This document shows, piece by piece, positions 39,744 through 53,300 of a stretch of 64,000 nt of DNA. This DNA comes from Tetrahymena thermophila SB210. Taxonomy: Eukaryota; Ciliophora; Oligohymenophorea; Hymenostomatida; Tetrahymenidae. Position 1 is the stretch's first letter. Every line of letters starts with the position of its first letter. Both the position numbers and the translations under genes were made by a program. The notes under the pieces were generated by a model. The model was given only the letters and a program-made list of their open reading frames with translations. It did no database searches and had not been told where the DNA came from. The DNA lies in the NCBI RefSeq assembly GCF_000189635.1, contig NW_002476336.1:434001-498000 (forward strand), given 5' to 3'.

Positions 39744-41120
39744 ATGCTATCAAGTTTTCTAATTTTGTTAGGTTTGTCTAATTAAAAAACATTGATATGC
39801 TTTACTGTGTTTATAATTAAACATTCATTTTATTTGTTTCTTTTGTTTGTCTTGTAGGATACCTTTTTCCTAAAGTTGATTCCACCTATTTGATGATGAC
39901 ATTCAAATAAAATCTTTCATTAGTATTAGCAATCTCATATTATACAAGAGCATTAACTACCTAATAAATTCAAAAATATTTTTAATAATTATTCAGATGT
40001 TTTAATTTTTTGCTTACTTATTTTTTGCTGTTTAAAAGCTATTATGCGAACATAGGAGATTAACTTTAGAAATTAGGCTCATTTATATTGTTTTAGCTAA
40101 ATTATTCTAAAAGCCATACCAGTGGTTATCTTAAATTGAATCCATTGCTGAATCTTAATTTTTAATAAATAACTTAATTAAACAATTTAGATAAGAAAAA
40201 TTAATTTACTCTAACATTCCCAGGCTATGCATTTCCAACTACAATTCCTCTGCATTCCAATCTAAAATTTATTAAAACTGAGAAGATATCTAAATCGAAA
40301 TAGATTGATCATTTCTTTAGCTATTATCCCATGAAATTGATAAAAAAGGAGATTTTTAGTTAGATAGAGAGCATTATTAAGGAAACGATGCGTTTGTAGA
40401 TCCACTAACAGAAGATGATGATTCTTCTTCAGAAATATATTTATATTACTTTTGAGATTAAATTTGCTAAATCATGTTAATAATTTTTGTATTTTCAGGA
40501 CAAGATCCATTAGAGAGTATCTATATCAAATTATCCCTTTATAAATTTTAATAAAATGGTAAACAATTGTAAAATATTTATCATAAATATTACATATTTT
40601 AACTATCACAGCAGCCATTTTTTTTGAAATTTAAATGGAGATTTTGTTGTTTGTCAATCTTTGAATGGGAGAGTTTAGTGAAAGTGTTTAAGATGCAGTA
40701 TTAGCAATTGCTCTTTCCTAAGAGTGATTCAGAGCATAAAAAAATTTTTCCCTACGATTTTAATTATTTGATTAATATCTTATAAGTATTTAAATAAGAA
40801 ATGAATGATTTACTTGTAAACAAAAGTGAGAATTTATATCATGTTCATTTTTGCTTTATTCGCTGACATTTTCTTCTATTTCCATGAAGTTTGCTTGTTG
40901 CAGAGATGCCATTTTTTCTTTATCTAAAGAAGAAAATTGGGAACCAACCAGGAATAAATATTTAGAACTCATTTAATTAATTTCGAGTTTTTCTTATTTT
41001 TTTTAGTAGTTTGTTTTAATTTTTAAGTTTTTTTGTAATTACAAAATACCTTTATCTCTTTTTAATTTAAATAAAATATATCCTTTTAATTTGTGGAGAG
41101 ATGATTCTAAAATTTAATGA
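39744..41120 (+). CDS. Unrecognised multi-exon protein; gene model uncertain
   Basis: A likely first exon, ATG at 39744 (MLSSFLILL), joins across a GT-AG intron at 39772-39857 to YLFPKVDSTYLMMTF, LVLAISYYTRALTT and so on. Next come HTSGYLKLNPLLNLNF and FPGYAFPTTIPLHSNLKFIK near 40110-40270. A second frame is then clearly coding at about 40331-40432 (HEIDKKGDFQLDREHY, then DPLTEDDDSSS). The next exon begins GQDPLESIYIKLSL and includes PKSDSEHKKIFPYDFNYLI. A last piece, DAIFSLSKEENWEPTRNKYL, runs to TGA at 41118-41120. Several joins cannot be made with simple GT-AG introns, in particular between DDDSSS and GQDP. The protein is therefore either more finely spliced than I can resolve or the gene is damaged. 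No domain is recognised. Mixed hydrophobic and basic composition; no clear signal peptide. Confidence 0.45.
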
Positions 41121-42229
41121 ACTGAAATATATAAGCTAGCTCCTGTTGGAAAAAAAATCCTTTAGAACTGTAAAATTAATATATAGTAATTTGATTTACA
41201 ATACTACTCAGATTTGATAATATTAAGCTTACACCACAAGTTTAACTCAAAAAATAAATAACCATTATAAAAATAACAAAAGAAATTGTTAATATTTACA
41301 TGTATTCCTTGACTAGCTCAAAGAATATCTATGGAGTAAGAGATTTTTGATATTCATCTTTAGTATTTGATTATTTTTACTCGTTTTAAAACTTTTATTT
41401 GAGGTTTCTTATTTCTTGTTTAAGATACTTTAATAACTGTAATCAAATTTAATCTTGGTTTTTTTTATTAATATTATTCTTATTAATGTAAACTAAATAT
41501 TATAATTTCATTGATAAAACAAAAATATAAAAAGAAAATATAAAATAAAATATTAAGTATGAAGCCTTTTTTAAGCTATTTTGTATTTTAAAACATTTTA
41601 ATCAGTATTAAAATAAAATTTATAAATAGTTTTACATTACAATTCAATAAAATATATTGCAATTTGTTGCGCATAATTAAAGAAATCATCACTCAAAATA
41701 ATTGTTGTGCAATTTATTAATGAGCTTTTAAATTAATATTTTTACAAGTAAAAAAAAAGTTAATGTTTACTTATTATATTGGATTTTATTCGAACTAACT
41801 CAATTTAATTAATCACCACAAATTTCGTTAAATTTAGTGTTATTTAATCAAGGATAAGACAAAAATAGAAATTTGTCTCTTATTTTATTTTACATATATG
41901 AATAAAATGTAAAGAATTATTTAAAAAGCTTGCTTTTCATAAAACAAAAACTTACATATAAATACACTATATATGAATTTGAATAGAACTAAATAATAAT
42001 TAAAATTTTATAAAAATTTGATATATTAATATGTATTTTATAATTAGATTTAAAAATAAACCTTCTTACATGATCTTTCAGAATTAATTAAGATATCTAA
42101 TTATAAGATTAAGATAGTTAAGAAACAATAACTATTAGTGAAAATTATTGATCGTAATTATATTTTTTCAAAAATATACTTTTTTCATATAGAGAAGCAA
42201 AATTTTTATCCAGTATTTATTTTTCTCAT
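41121..42229. other. Intergenic between convergent genes
   Basis: Convergent 3' ends (the unrecognised plus gene and the minus-strand PIP kinase). 1.1 kb of AT-rich sequence with no sustained frame free of TGA and no visible RNA gene or repeat. Confidence 0.5.
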
Positions 42230-45200
42230 TCATTATTTCAACTCTTAGGGAACTTTAGAATCTTCATCAAACATGTCATCCATGAATTTTACAAATCTTT
42301 AAGAATACTATGAAGGTGGAATTGCAGAAATATTTGGACCAAAAGCGATTCTCTTAGCTAAGTACTCAAATTTCTTTTTAGCGCTAATAAAAATCATTAG
42401 AATGTGAAATATAGAAAAAAATTTGTACAAAAAAATTTCAATAAAAAATGTTCTAATTCACACATTATTCAAATAAAAAGTCAGAATTAAATAGCATGTT
42501 AATAATTTAATTAAAGGAATATTAAATATTACTTGAAACATGTAAGGATATCTATTATCCCAAATAGGTAATAAATTCTATTATCCCTTGAATAGAAACT
42601 TGAAATATCTTTTGTCAGCTTGAAGTCACGATGCTATTAAACTCTAGAAAATTGATCCTTAATAGTTTAGCTGACTTAATCTGACTATTCTGGGTCTTTT
42701 GATAATAATTTAAAGTAAAGTGTTTGTATTAATGTTTATTTATTTACTTAAATTAGACAAAGAGTTATTATGGACTCCCACAAGCATGCTGTAGTCAATA
42801 ATATTATTTTCTTCAAAAAACTTAGCGTCTTTTTTAACAACATTCATAAATTCTTCGTACTCATCAAATTTTGCTTATATTTTAGTTTTTTTTTCCAAGA
42901 AATCCAAGTCTTTCATAGTTACACCTTGAGTTCTGATTTTGTTAATTAAAATAGATAAATATATTTATATGATAATTAAATTCGAAAGAAAGAAAATAGT
43001 AAGATATTGTAAGCTAAAAAATTAATGGTTCTAGGAGAAACACATAATTTATTATATGAAAAATAGTACTAAAAATTTGTAAAATTAGTGAAAATAAATT
43101 ATTTGATTACAAGTTTTAATTAATTTTAAAGATTAACTCATCTGAAATTGTGAGTTTGGTATGTAAAAATGTTGTTACTTTATTTATTTATATATTTTTC
43201 TACTTCTCACAATAATATTTTTAATCAAATCGTAAAATATAAAAATTAATTTCGTTTCTCTAAAACTTAAATCTAACGATACTTAGTAACACCTAAACAA
43301 TCACTATAATCTGTAATTGAAAAATTAAAATTACAGTTTTAAATATAACTAGAATGTATTTTTAGAAAAAAAATGAATTAATTGTATTTATACTTAACTT
43401 TGGTAGTGCGACCATATGTTGATCCCTTTAAATCATATCTCTCATGAATTAGTTTCGTTGTATGGAATACGTTCGCCATAATTACGATATAAACTATTTC
43501 AACTTTCGTTGATTTTTTCATTCTAATTTTTATTTTATGTAAACCAAAAAATTTTATAATCAGAGAATTCCTATTTTCTTTGAGATGCTCATAATAATTT
43601 TTTAGAATATTTTTTAAGTGATGAAATTCAGTCCTGCTTACAGTTTTCAAAGTGAATAAACCATCTGCAGTAAAGTAAAAAAATGAACCACTCTTTCCTG
43701 TGCTTGTTAACTAACTGAAGCTATTTAAGCCACCATTTCCTAAATTAAAAAGTTAGTTAGGCCCTAAGCTTTTTAAATACTACTCATCAGTAATATTGTA
43801 TAGCATTCTGATTCTTTAGAAAACATTTGGAGCATAGTCTTAAAATTTACACACCTTGTAAGACCACTCTTTCTCTAAGTTGTCTTTTCTTGGGAGTAGC
43901 TCAAAAAGATATTTAACTTTGAAGTCTCTATTTTACAGATCAGGCATCTAATTCTGATTAGCATAAAAATATTAATATCCAATGAAACATTAAGTGTGTA
44001 TAGAATAAATTTAAGATAATCTCATTAAAAATTTTAATTATTACATTTTCATTTAGAATAATGTTTGATGCTGCTGATTGAACACTCATTTGAATACCCA
44101 TCATCATGTTGACAACTAAATTCCAATTTTAGTGGCCAAAGAAGACCATTAATTTTGGTTTTCTGGGTTCTTTTTACCTCGGCTACTTTTTCTAAATATT
44201 GTAAATTGTTGAAATTCTTATGTTTTCTTCTTCATTGTTGTTGTTAAAAATCGGTTGTAATGGAGGAGTTTTATTATTTATTATAACAGATTAATTTAAT
44301 TAATGGGGCAGCCTTCCTTACATGCTTTAAGCCACCATAGGCTATTTGCTATGTAGAGGACTCGCTGCTGCTTAGAGTTTGCTGAAGCTCTGGAGCTTAT
44401 TATCTAAAGATTTCTATCTTCCTTATCCAATATAAATATTACTACTTTGCTTTTCTGATAATCTAGCATTTAAGTTTGACTCAATACTCTTTTTGATTGT
44501 TTAAACAAATAGACATATTTCCTTTGCATAAAAGAATATATTAACAGCCCTTTTTTTTAATTCATCTGCATTCATTTCCATAATTTGTTGAATGAAGTTA
44601 ACCTATGAATGATCTGTTTATTTATTTTCTATTTTAATTTATAAAAAATTTGTTAAAATGATAAATTTACGTTTGATGTATACTAGAAAAATTAATTTGA
44701 ACAATATAAAATGATATTTTATACCTTAAGATTATATATTATGGAGGTTATTTTGGAATAAATTATTAGCTTTAGACGTGTTTAGTATTGTACTCTGAAC
44801 CTTGAAAATGTCTATTGGCTGAGAAGATCTTAATGATTATGGATTGTAACTATTTTTATTTAGCTTTGATGCTGAATAAATATTGTGTCTTGGAGAAATG
44901 TAATTTAATTTGTTAATTAAGTCGTCTGCATTTTCTTCCTTATATTTCATATTATGGCCAGTATCTATATTATGATCTTCCTTTCTGTTAAATCCATTTA
45001 ATTCAATCTTAGTAGGAGTTTAGCTATTATTTTTATCTGTCTAATTAGCATATAAATATTAGCTAGCCTTTTCTTGATTCCCACTTTAGAGAAGCATTTA
45101 TGATATTTTTGGGATATTATTGTTAGGATTCATATAAACGGCATCTTCTTAATATTTAAAATCTTATTTCCTCTCTTAAATCAACTTTTTTATCTTTTTA

Positions 45201-48200
45201 TCTTGCAATTAAGACAACTTAATAGGATACTCTATTTTTTATTATTCTAATAAATTGTCACTACTTCCTAAATATTCCTCTTGATTTTCATTTTGAGTAT
45301 CGTTGTTTTTCTAATTTTAAATGTGTAAAAAAATATTGTCTTTAGAAATCATCACTGCAGTAGGAGTCTTATCAATTTAATTTTTGCTTCCAAACTATAA
45401 TTTGTTGACTTCATTTGATAAAGAACTAGTCATTTGTTCTTACTCGATTTTATTTAAAAAAGTAGTTGGTGTGTGAGCATTATATTAAATATTTTCGCTT
45501 TCTGTTTCAATCATATCTCTTTGGCTTTTCAAATTTGAAGCATTAATGATTCTTCTATTGTTATAGCTTGAGCTTTAAACTGGATGACTAATTAACTAAT
45601 TTGAGTTTTTGGTTTTTATTTATGAAGAGCTAGACTAAACGTTTTTGCTATTTGTATTATACGATTCAACATAAACATAATGAGTTGGATCAATAATCTA
45701 ATTTGTGTTTATATCATTATTCGTTCCACTATAAATATTATTATTATTAACATTTTGATCATTAAGTTATTGGTTGCTGCATACTTCCTTGATATTTACT
45801 TCTGATTATATAAATTTATTTCCTACTCTTTGAGCATTAGCTGAAACTTCTATTTGAATATCCTCAGTTTACAGGATAGGTGATTCATTTTATTACCTTT
45901 ATTTTAGAATTACATTTGTATCATTTGTTTTCTTAATTTATTAATGCATTTTATTATCGATTGCATTACCAACAGATTGCGATGTTTGTCTTACAATTTC
46001 TGCTGTTGAGCTCTTTGTATAATTTTTATGATTATTAGGAAACTTTAAACTATATCCTTGTATGCTATTCTATCTTTAAGTACTAGAGGCAGTATTTATT
46101 GTTGGCTTTGTGTTATTACCTTATTAAATATAAATGCTAGATTTCTTACTTCCAGGAATATATGTTTCAGCTTTCTATTCATAGAAACTTGCCAGGTTTG
46201 AAATAGAGGGAGATAATTATTAATTTGGAGAGTTTAAACGTGAATAATCAGTATCATCGAATCTAATTATTCTATTAGTTAAGTCATCAGCCTGTTGCTT
46301 TTAAACGGAAGCTATAACATTTTATTCATATTCTTTTGCTTTAATTTAAGAATCGATTGGAATGATTTCATTTGCATTTGAAGAAGAAGAATACTAATAT
46401 TTCATATTTTAATTATATTTTATTGCTTAGCCTTTTTAGATTTCTTTATTTGAAATACCTGATGTAAATAAACCCGAATCTCCTCGTTTAGGATTGATAG
46501 AAACTGGATCCATCACTTAAAAAGGATTTTACATTGGTGTTTATGGTTATTATCTTTAATTATTTTTTTTCTTGTATTCATCATCATCACTTCCTAAGTT
46601 ACAAGATTCTATTTCATCTATATCACCCAGGAATTTTTAAGCTATTCTATCAAGTTTAGTCCTTAATTGATGGTTTGAAGGATCTAAGAAATAGTTGTTT
46701 TCATTGAAAGAAATTTAAGAATTTGTGGAGGTATGTGGGAAGGTTTTGGATTATAAGTATTAAATTTGCTTAATTGAATGGTAGTTTTAATTAATTTATT
46801 GTTATTAATTCATTTATACTTTTTATTAAACAACTGGCACACTCAATTTTCTAAATTCTTTAAGCTTATCATGTTTAAATTTTTATGTAACTCTACATAT
46901 GCAATCAGCACACATCACACTTTCATATTTTTTTAAAATGGCTTCCTCATCATAATTTAAAATAGGTGATTGAAGGGTTTGCTAACTATGAGTTTAGCTT
47001 GTATTTTATGATTATGGATGATTATGCATAAAAGAAAAATTATTTAATTACCCAATTGAATTAAAATTATTTGTTTATTGGTCGGTAGTCGAAATTGAAT
47101 TCCCTTTATTTACAAATTGATATTATCTAAGTTTTTAGGGATAATCTAGATTTTATGAACGATCTTTTAATGGCATTTAAAAAGAAGCTCCTACTTTATT
47201 TTAAAATTATTGAATAGATGTATTAGAAACAGACAGATTTTTCAAGTTTTAGTCAAAATTATTATTGTTTTTATTAGGATAAATTGTTGTACTTTCTTGG
47301 AAACTGCCCTCGATAACATAATCTGGATGCTTAGAAGATTACAAATTTTACAATAAATATTGCTGGTTGGGCAGAGATGAAACAAACTAAGCTGTTTAAA
47401 AATCATTATCACTATTAGATTGACTTGAAAAATTTCTTTTATGTATGTTTATATAGTTATTTTTTTATCCTTCACCAGATATAATTCCTAAAGTAGGGCT
47501 TTAAAAAAGAATATTCTACTTATGAGCTGAATCACCATTCATTACTGAAGAACTTCTCTATTGTTATTAATTAATTCGATGGCTACTGCTTTACTAAGCT
47601 GTTTATATTTACTCTTAATGAGATAAAGAATTCTCATTTTTTATAATTGGTTAAAATGTAGCATTTTATTAGCTGTTATTATTTGATTCTTATGAATTTT
47701 TTTAAGATTTTTATGGTGAATCAAACCCTTCCTAGTAGTAGATATTCTTATTTTTATTAATATTATTTTCTTCTTCAAACTATTATTGAATGTTTTTATG
47801 CATATCAATCATATTAAAATTATAAAAATGATCATCAAATTAGTCTTTTTCACCACTACCACATTCACTCAAATTACTAGGATTTTTTGAGTGGTGTTAT
47901 AACTAATCTTGCTCTGTTTGTAAATAATGCATATTTTCATTTTATTTATTTTTGATATCCATACTAATTGAATTGGATACATTTTTTAGGTGGTCATTTT
48001 TAATTTAAATGTTATTGTTATCATTTGATTTTTATTTATTCACAAATTTTAACTAGTGTTTGTCTGAGTTAATAGATTATTTTTAGTTATGCAATATAAA
48101 ATTGCTTTAATGATAAGTTTAATTGCTGACATCTATTCCCTTTTCAAAATTTAAATTAATTGATTCTTCTCCATTTTAAATATTTTCATTTTATTAGCTA

Positions 48201-49516
48201 CTGAATGGATACAACTTTTTTTGAATTTCTTAAAAACTTGGCACCTATTATAAAGATTTTAAAATAATTTGTTTTCTATATAATTTAGATAAATATACTT
48301 ACCCTATTATTTACTTCCTTTTTGCAGAAATCTATCTTTTGATGAATATGATCTTGATTAATCAAGTTTATTTCATAAAATTAAGTTGTCTCTCCTGTAA
48401 GATAAAGAGTTAAACTCTCTAAAAATTTTTCTATATGAGCTAACTCTTTAGCAATTTAAAGCTCTCTAGATCTGTTATCATTATGCACAACTGTATCAGT
48501 GACACCTTTATTCAAAAAATCGAAAATTTCTAACAAATCAGGATATTTCTACAAAGAGAGACAGAAATCTTATTCTTCTACCTTCTCTTACTTTTTAATA
48601 TCCATAACTTTAAAAATATGGTTTATCTACTTATCGACTTTACTTAACATTTCTTTAGCTATTTAAAAAGATTAAAATTAGAATTTTTTATGTAAAAAGG
48701 TAAGTCGTAAAAATATTTAATAATAAGTACTTAAGGTTGTTTATGTAATAGCAGCCCAAGAATTGACAATTGATTTAATCATCATTTAAAGATCTTCTTT
48801 GATAAAATAGCCTTTATTTTTATCATCTATCAGTCGAAATGACATTTTCATTTTCTCATTCTCATCCCCATTCATGATTGTATTCAAATAAATAATGAAA
48901 TTTTAAAAGTAAATCTTTTTTATATACAAAATTTAAAATATTAAACCACCACATTGATTGAGTGATTGTATAAATAAAGAAATATTTTATTTGATTGCAT
49001 TTCTATAAGGTATTCAAATTTATTTAAAATCCATTTAATAAAATAAAACAGCAATCATTAAGTTTTTGCTTCTCTTTATTAAAATATATTTGTATCGCCT
49101 TTAATTAATAAGGATAATCTCAATCAAAAATTACATGCCCATTTGGATCAGCCATAATATTAAATATACGATCACTGAGAAATTAAACATTTTCTAAACC
49201 TAAAATTCCCATACAATCTCTAAATTACATCATTGTTAAGTAACCAGTATTTTTACTCATTTCCATAAATCTTTATAAGTTTAGTAAAAAAGTTAATCCT
49301 TGCGCTTAATAAAATTTAGAATGAAATCTTTTAAGTTTAACATTATAATTTCAATCAATTAAATAATGAATTTTATAATTCTAAATAACATATATACTGT
49401 TGCTTCAATTCTCTGAGTTCTTTTTCTGTAAATAACGTAGATTCAAGAAGGATCTAAATTTCCCTCTTTTGTGGAAGGAGATTTTTCTTTCTGTTTTTAT
49501 CTCCACAACAAAACAT
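42230..49516 (-). CDS. EF-hand calcium sensor / phosphatidylinositol-phosphate kinase fusion
   Basis: Starts MFCCGDKNRKKN at 49516; the Cys pair could be a lipidation site. The first exons (49516-48300) resemble a neuronal-calcium-sensor/calcineurin-B array: FTEKELRELKQQY, NTGYLTMMQFRDCMGILGL, then FRLIDDKNKGYFIKEDLQMM and IFKVMDIKKQEKVEEQDF. A single 3.5 kb exon (about 48244-44725, some 1,170 residues) encodes a Q/N/S-rich linker. The C-terminal catalytic domain is clear: KPKLMVFFGHQNW, GKSGSFFYFTADGLFTLKTV, NYYEHLKENRNSLI, FFGLHKIKI, HERYDLKGSTYGR (43400-43640) and NIIDYSMLVGVHNNSL (about 42770-42830). It ends RIAFGPNISAIPPSQYSQRF and TGA at 42230-42232. PIPKs make PI(4,5)P2 at membranes; the EF-hands suggest calcium control. 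An NCS-like domain ahead of a PIP5K is also known in Plasmodium, which supports one gene rather than two. Some exon borders, especially near 43250-42600, are provisional. Confidence 0.85.
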
Positions 49517-50363
49517 CTTATAAAAAATAAAGCTATAATTAATTACTATGAATGTTTCTGCTTTTTAAAAAATTGAAAATATGATAAAATCAAAAGGTTT
49601 TTAGCATAGAAAGAATGTTAATCAAAATTTTAATTACTATTGAAATTACTTGTTATGATAAAAAATCTATAATTTATGCATAAAATTTTCATCTTTTTTG
49701 ATTTTATTTTAGATGTTGATTATAAAAAAATATATTTTTTTATAATATAAGCAAAATAGAATTAGCAATATTAGCATCTAAAGTGCAAGTAACAATATTG
49801 TATTTTAATTTTATTTACATATCACATTTTTTCAATATTAATTATCTAATGAAATGAATATTTATTAGTTTAATTTTAAATTGAGTCTTTTTTCGTATTA
49901 CTTAATTTCCAAAAATTATATTCATTTTATCAATTATAAAGTTTTATAAAGTAGATTATTGCAAAAAATAAAATTATTATTTGAATAATAAACTATTTAT
50001 TTATTTGATGGTATTTTTTGTTTATAATTTAGCAGTTTAATAATATATTTTTTAAAATCAAATAAATAATATTAAAATTTTATATTTAATTTTTTAGTAT
50101 AGCACTTAATTAATCTATTAAAATTTTAGAGTAATTAAATAAGAAATTAATTTACTTTAAAAACTTAACAAAAATCAGTAAACTTTTGTTATTTTCTTCT
50201 ATTATTTAATAAAATTGCAGTATTAAGATAGGTAGAAATAGTTAAAATAAACATATTAATTAAAATAACAGAAATTTATTTACTAAGATCGCCATATTTT
50301 TTAGCCAAAAATCAACAGCAATATTGATTTAAAATAGTGTTATTATTACTCCTATCATTTGAT
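49517..50363. other. Divergent intergenic region
   Basis: Lies between the starts of the EF-hand/PIP-kinase gene (-) and the membrane kinase-like gene (+). Nearly pure A/T with frequent TGA in all frames; no recognisable element beyond presumed promoters. Confidence 0.55.
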
Positions 50364-53300
50364 ATGTTAAAGCTTATAGAAAAGCGTCTTATTAATTTCA
50401 TTACTCTTAAATTCAAAGAAAATGATTTAGAAAAAAAATATTAATAGTATAGATCTCCTTCATTGATAATTCCATATATATACAATTTGGTGACATTATT
50501 TGTAATGGAAATTGTGATATTTATAATGCTAATTATAAATACTAGCTCTGGAAATATTTTATGGATATGCGGTGGTATATTTGGGTCATTAGTTCCAATT
50601 ATTATTTATGTTCTTATTTATCATTAAAATTATGTACAATATTATCACATAATATGGAATATCATCTTTTATCTCTATAGTTCAGCTATCAACTATTTAT
50701 TTATTAATTATTTTTAGTCTAATGCCTAAGTATCTTTATCTTGTCCTTAAACTTCTGATAATTCTATTGTCAACCCTAACTAAACTGACCTTTTACTATT
50801 TTTATATGCTCATGAAACAATTACACTTTCATAAGCCTTCTTTATTGATTTTTGGGACTTCAGTATAGATTCATTATTGATAATTGTTAATAGAATAATA
50901 AATGGTGTTATTTTTGGAAATTAAATACGTTCAAATGCTTTTTTGAATATTCTATTCTATCTAGTTCCTATTTTCCTCATATTAAATAGGTAAGAGAAAC
51001 AATTTGTATTTAAAATTAAATTTCTTTTCAATACTTTCCTTCATACATCTATATTAAAAAATTCATCTTAACATTTTTATAATTGATATAGATACATTAG
51101 AGAGCTAACATAGAGATCTAAATTTTTAGATAACAATAATAACAGTGAATGGGTAAATATAATTGATAATATGTATAACTCTTGCTTAATAGTTAGTAGA
51201 TGGGACGATAGACACTAAACTATTTAAATGATTAGAGTGAGTGGTAACTACTTCTACTTGATAATCTATAAAATTTAATTATTTATTTAATAATTACTTC
51301 AAACTGATTAAAAATTATTTTAAATATTTTCAGCAAACGCAGAGACAAAATATAAAATCTTTGATGGAGAGTCTATGAAGAATTTTTATAGTAAGATTAT
51401 AATAGATATAAAAAGTAGTGAGGGTTAATTAAATGGCTTAGCAGAAGATGGTAAAAAACTAACATTAAAAGATTATTTGTTATCTAGATGTGTATTACAC
51501 AAACAGCAAAGGAGTAGAAAGTAAACGGCATATAGAAAAAAGCAACCAAAAAGTAATACACCACTATCAACTGCTACTAAAACAGAAGATTTGAGTAAAA
51601 AATTATGATTTTTGAAGCTTACATCATAAAAATATATTATTATTTTAAGAATAAGAACTTCAAGCAAAGCGGTTAAGGTGTAAATCCTAACACTAAAGGA
51701 ATTTAGTGGAAAGTGAAACATTAATAGGATATTATTATAGATAAGGAGAAGATCAAAAGTATTCAAGAATTTTTAGAATAAAGGTAAGTAATTTTTAAAT
51801 GAATGAATCTGCTCTTGTTACCTGCATCGAAGATATAACTTACTAAGACGATATAAAATATTTTTAAAATTCTAAAATTTAATCAGATAAATTGTTATTG
51901 CAAACTCTTAACGATTTTAGAATAAAATTAGTTCCTATAATAAGAGGGGTAGTAGAATTTGAAAAAGCTAACTTGGATGAATAGTACGATAATATTGTAG
52001 AAACAATAAAATATAATACTTACTTAATAATGAATCACATATATGTTTTATTTGACTATTTCTCTATCAATGAGAAGAAAGGAGTTAATGTCAAAATGGT
52101 ACATATTATTAAAATTATCTTCTATCTAATTTTTATTTCGTAAATTATTTAGGCATAATTTTCCTTTAAATAAATGATATGGGATTTAGTAGGTAATCAT
52201 ATATCTTTAATTCATTTATTCTTTAAGAGTGAGATATTAAATTAATAAATAAATATTAGGTATGTTTCAAGCCTAGGCCAAAATGAATGATATTTAATTT
52301 ATTCATAAGAATGATGTACGTAGGATGGATAAAACCTTCTCAGATGAAAGAAGAATCAAATAAGTTCTAATTACTATTTTATCTAATGCTATAAATTAAG
52401 TAGGTTAAGGGTCTATTTCTTTTAAAGTTTGCTTAGAAAGAAATGATTTTAATGTAACTTAATCATAAACAGACAGTCCTACAAGCAGTAAAAGTCACCC
52501 TAGTTTAAGATTTGAGATTGAAGTGTAAATTAAAGAAAAGAAAAAAAAGAGAGATGATGTGAATGAAGATTTCGAATAAATGTTCAAAAAAATAGAGAGT
52601 CAAGTAATTGACGAATTAGTAAAAACTCTAGGACCATACTAAATAAAAGCAGAAGACATTATAGAAAACAATACATTAAAAACATCGTTTGCTATTTATG
52701 CAGACTTTGTTAATTTAAGAAAAGAAGAAAGACTCCATTCTCTTATAAGACCTGAAGTTTCAATAAATTATTAATAATAATAGAGAAATAGAGCTTCTAC
52801 AAAGTAAAGCACATTATTCCAACAAAGAAAAAGCCAAAAATCGATTGAATCAGCTCCAGTCAAGACTTATGGTTAAACGTTATATTTAAATTTTGTTATT
52901 TCCCATTTAAAAAAATATTTTTATGATAAAAAGTTACACTTAACATCCAATTGAAAAATAAACCTAAGAACAGTAAGTGGTTACCTCAAAAAAAGATTTT
53001 AACTAAATTGAGGAAAATAATAAAGAGTAGCAGACAGCTTTAGATACAAAAGATTTAGTGGAGTAGCAACTTAAGGAGTTTTAGGAGTAAAAACAAAAAT
53101 TAGAATATGAAAAATAAAGATAAGAAAGTATGTCTCCTAAAACCAGATTTGATTCTAAAGGTTAAATTAGGAGCACAACAATAAGGCCGGGGTCAAATAT
53201 CTTGAATTCCTCTTAGCATAAAACATTCTTGCAGAATCTTAGTCGTTAACTTAGAGATACAACAATAATTAACTAATAGAATCAATCCTCAGCATAAGAG

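Noticed and set aside
51473-51766. 97-codon hydrophobic ORF on minus
   Set aside because: Antisense to the cytosolic linker and intron of the membrane kinase-like gene.
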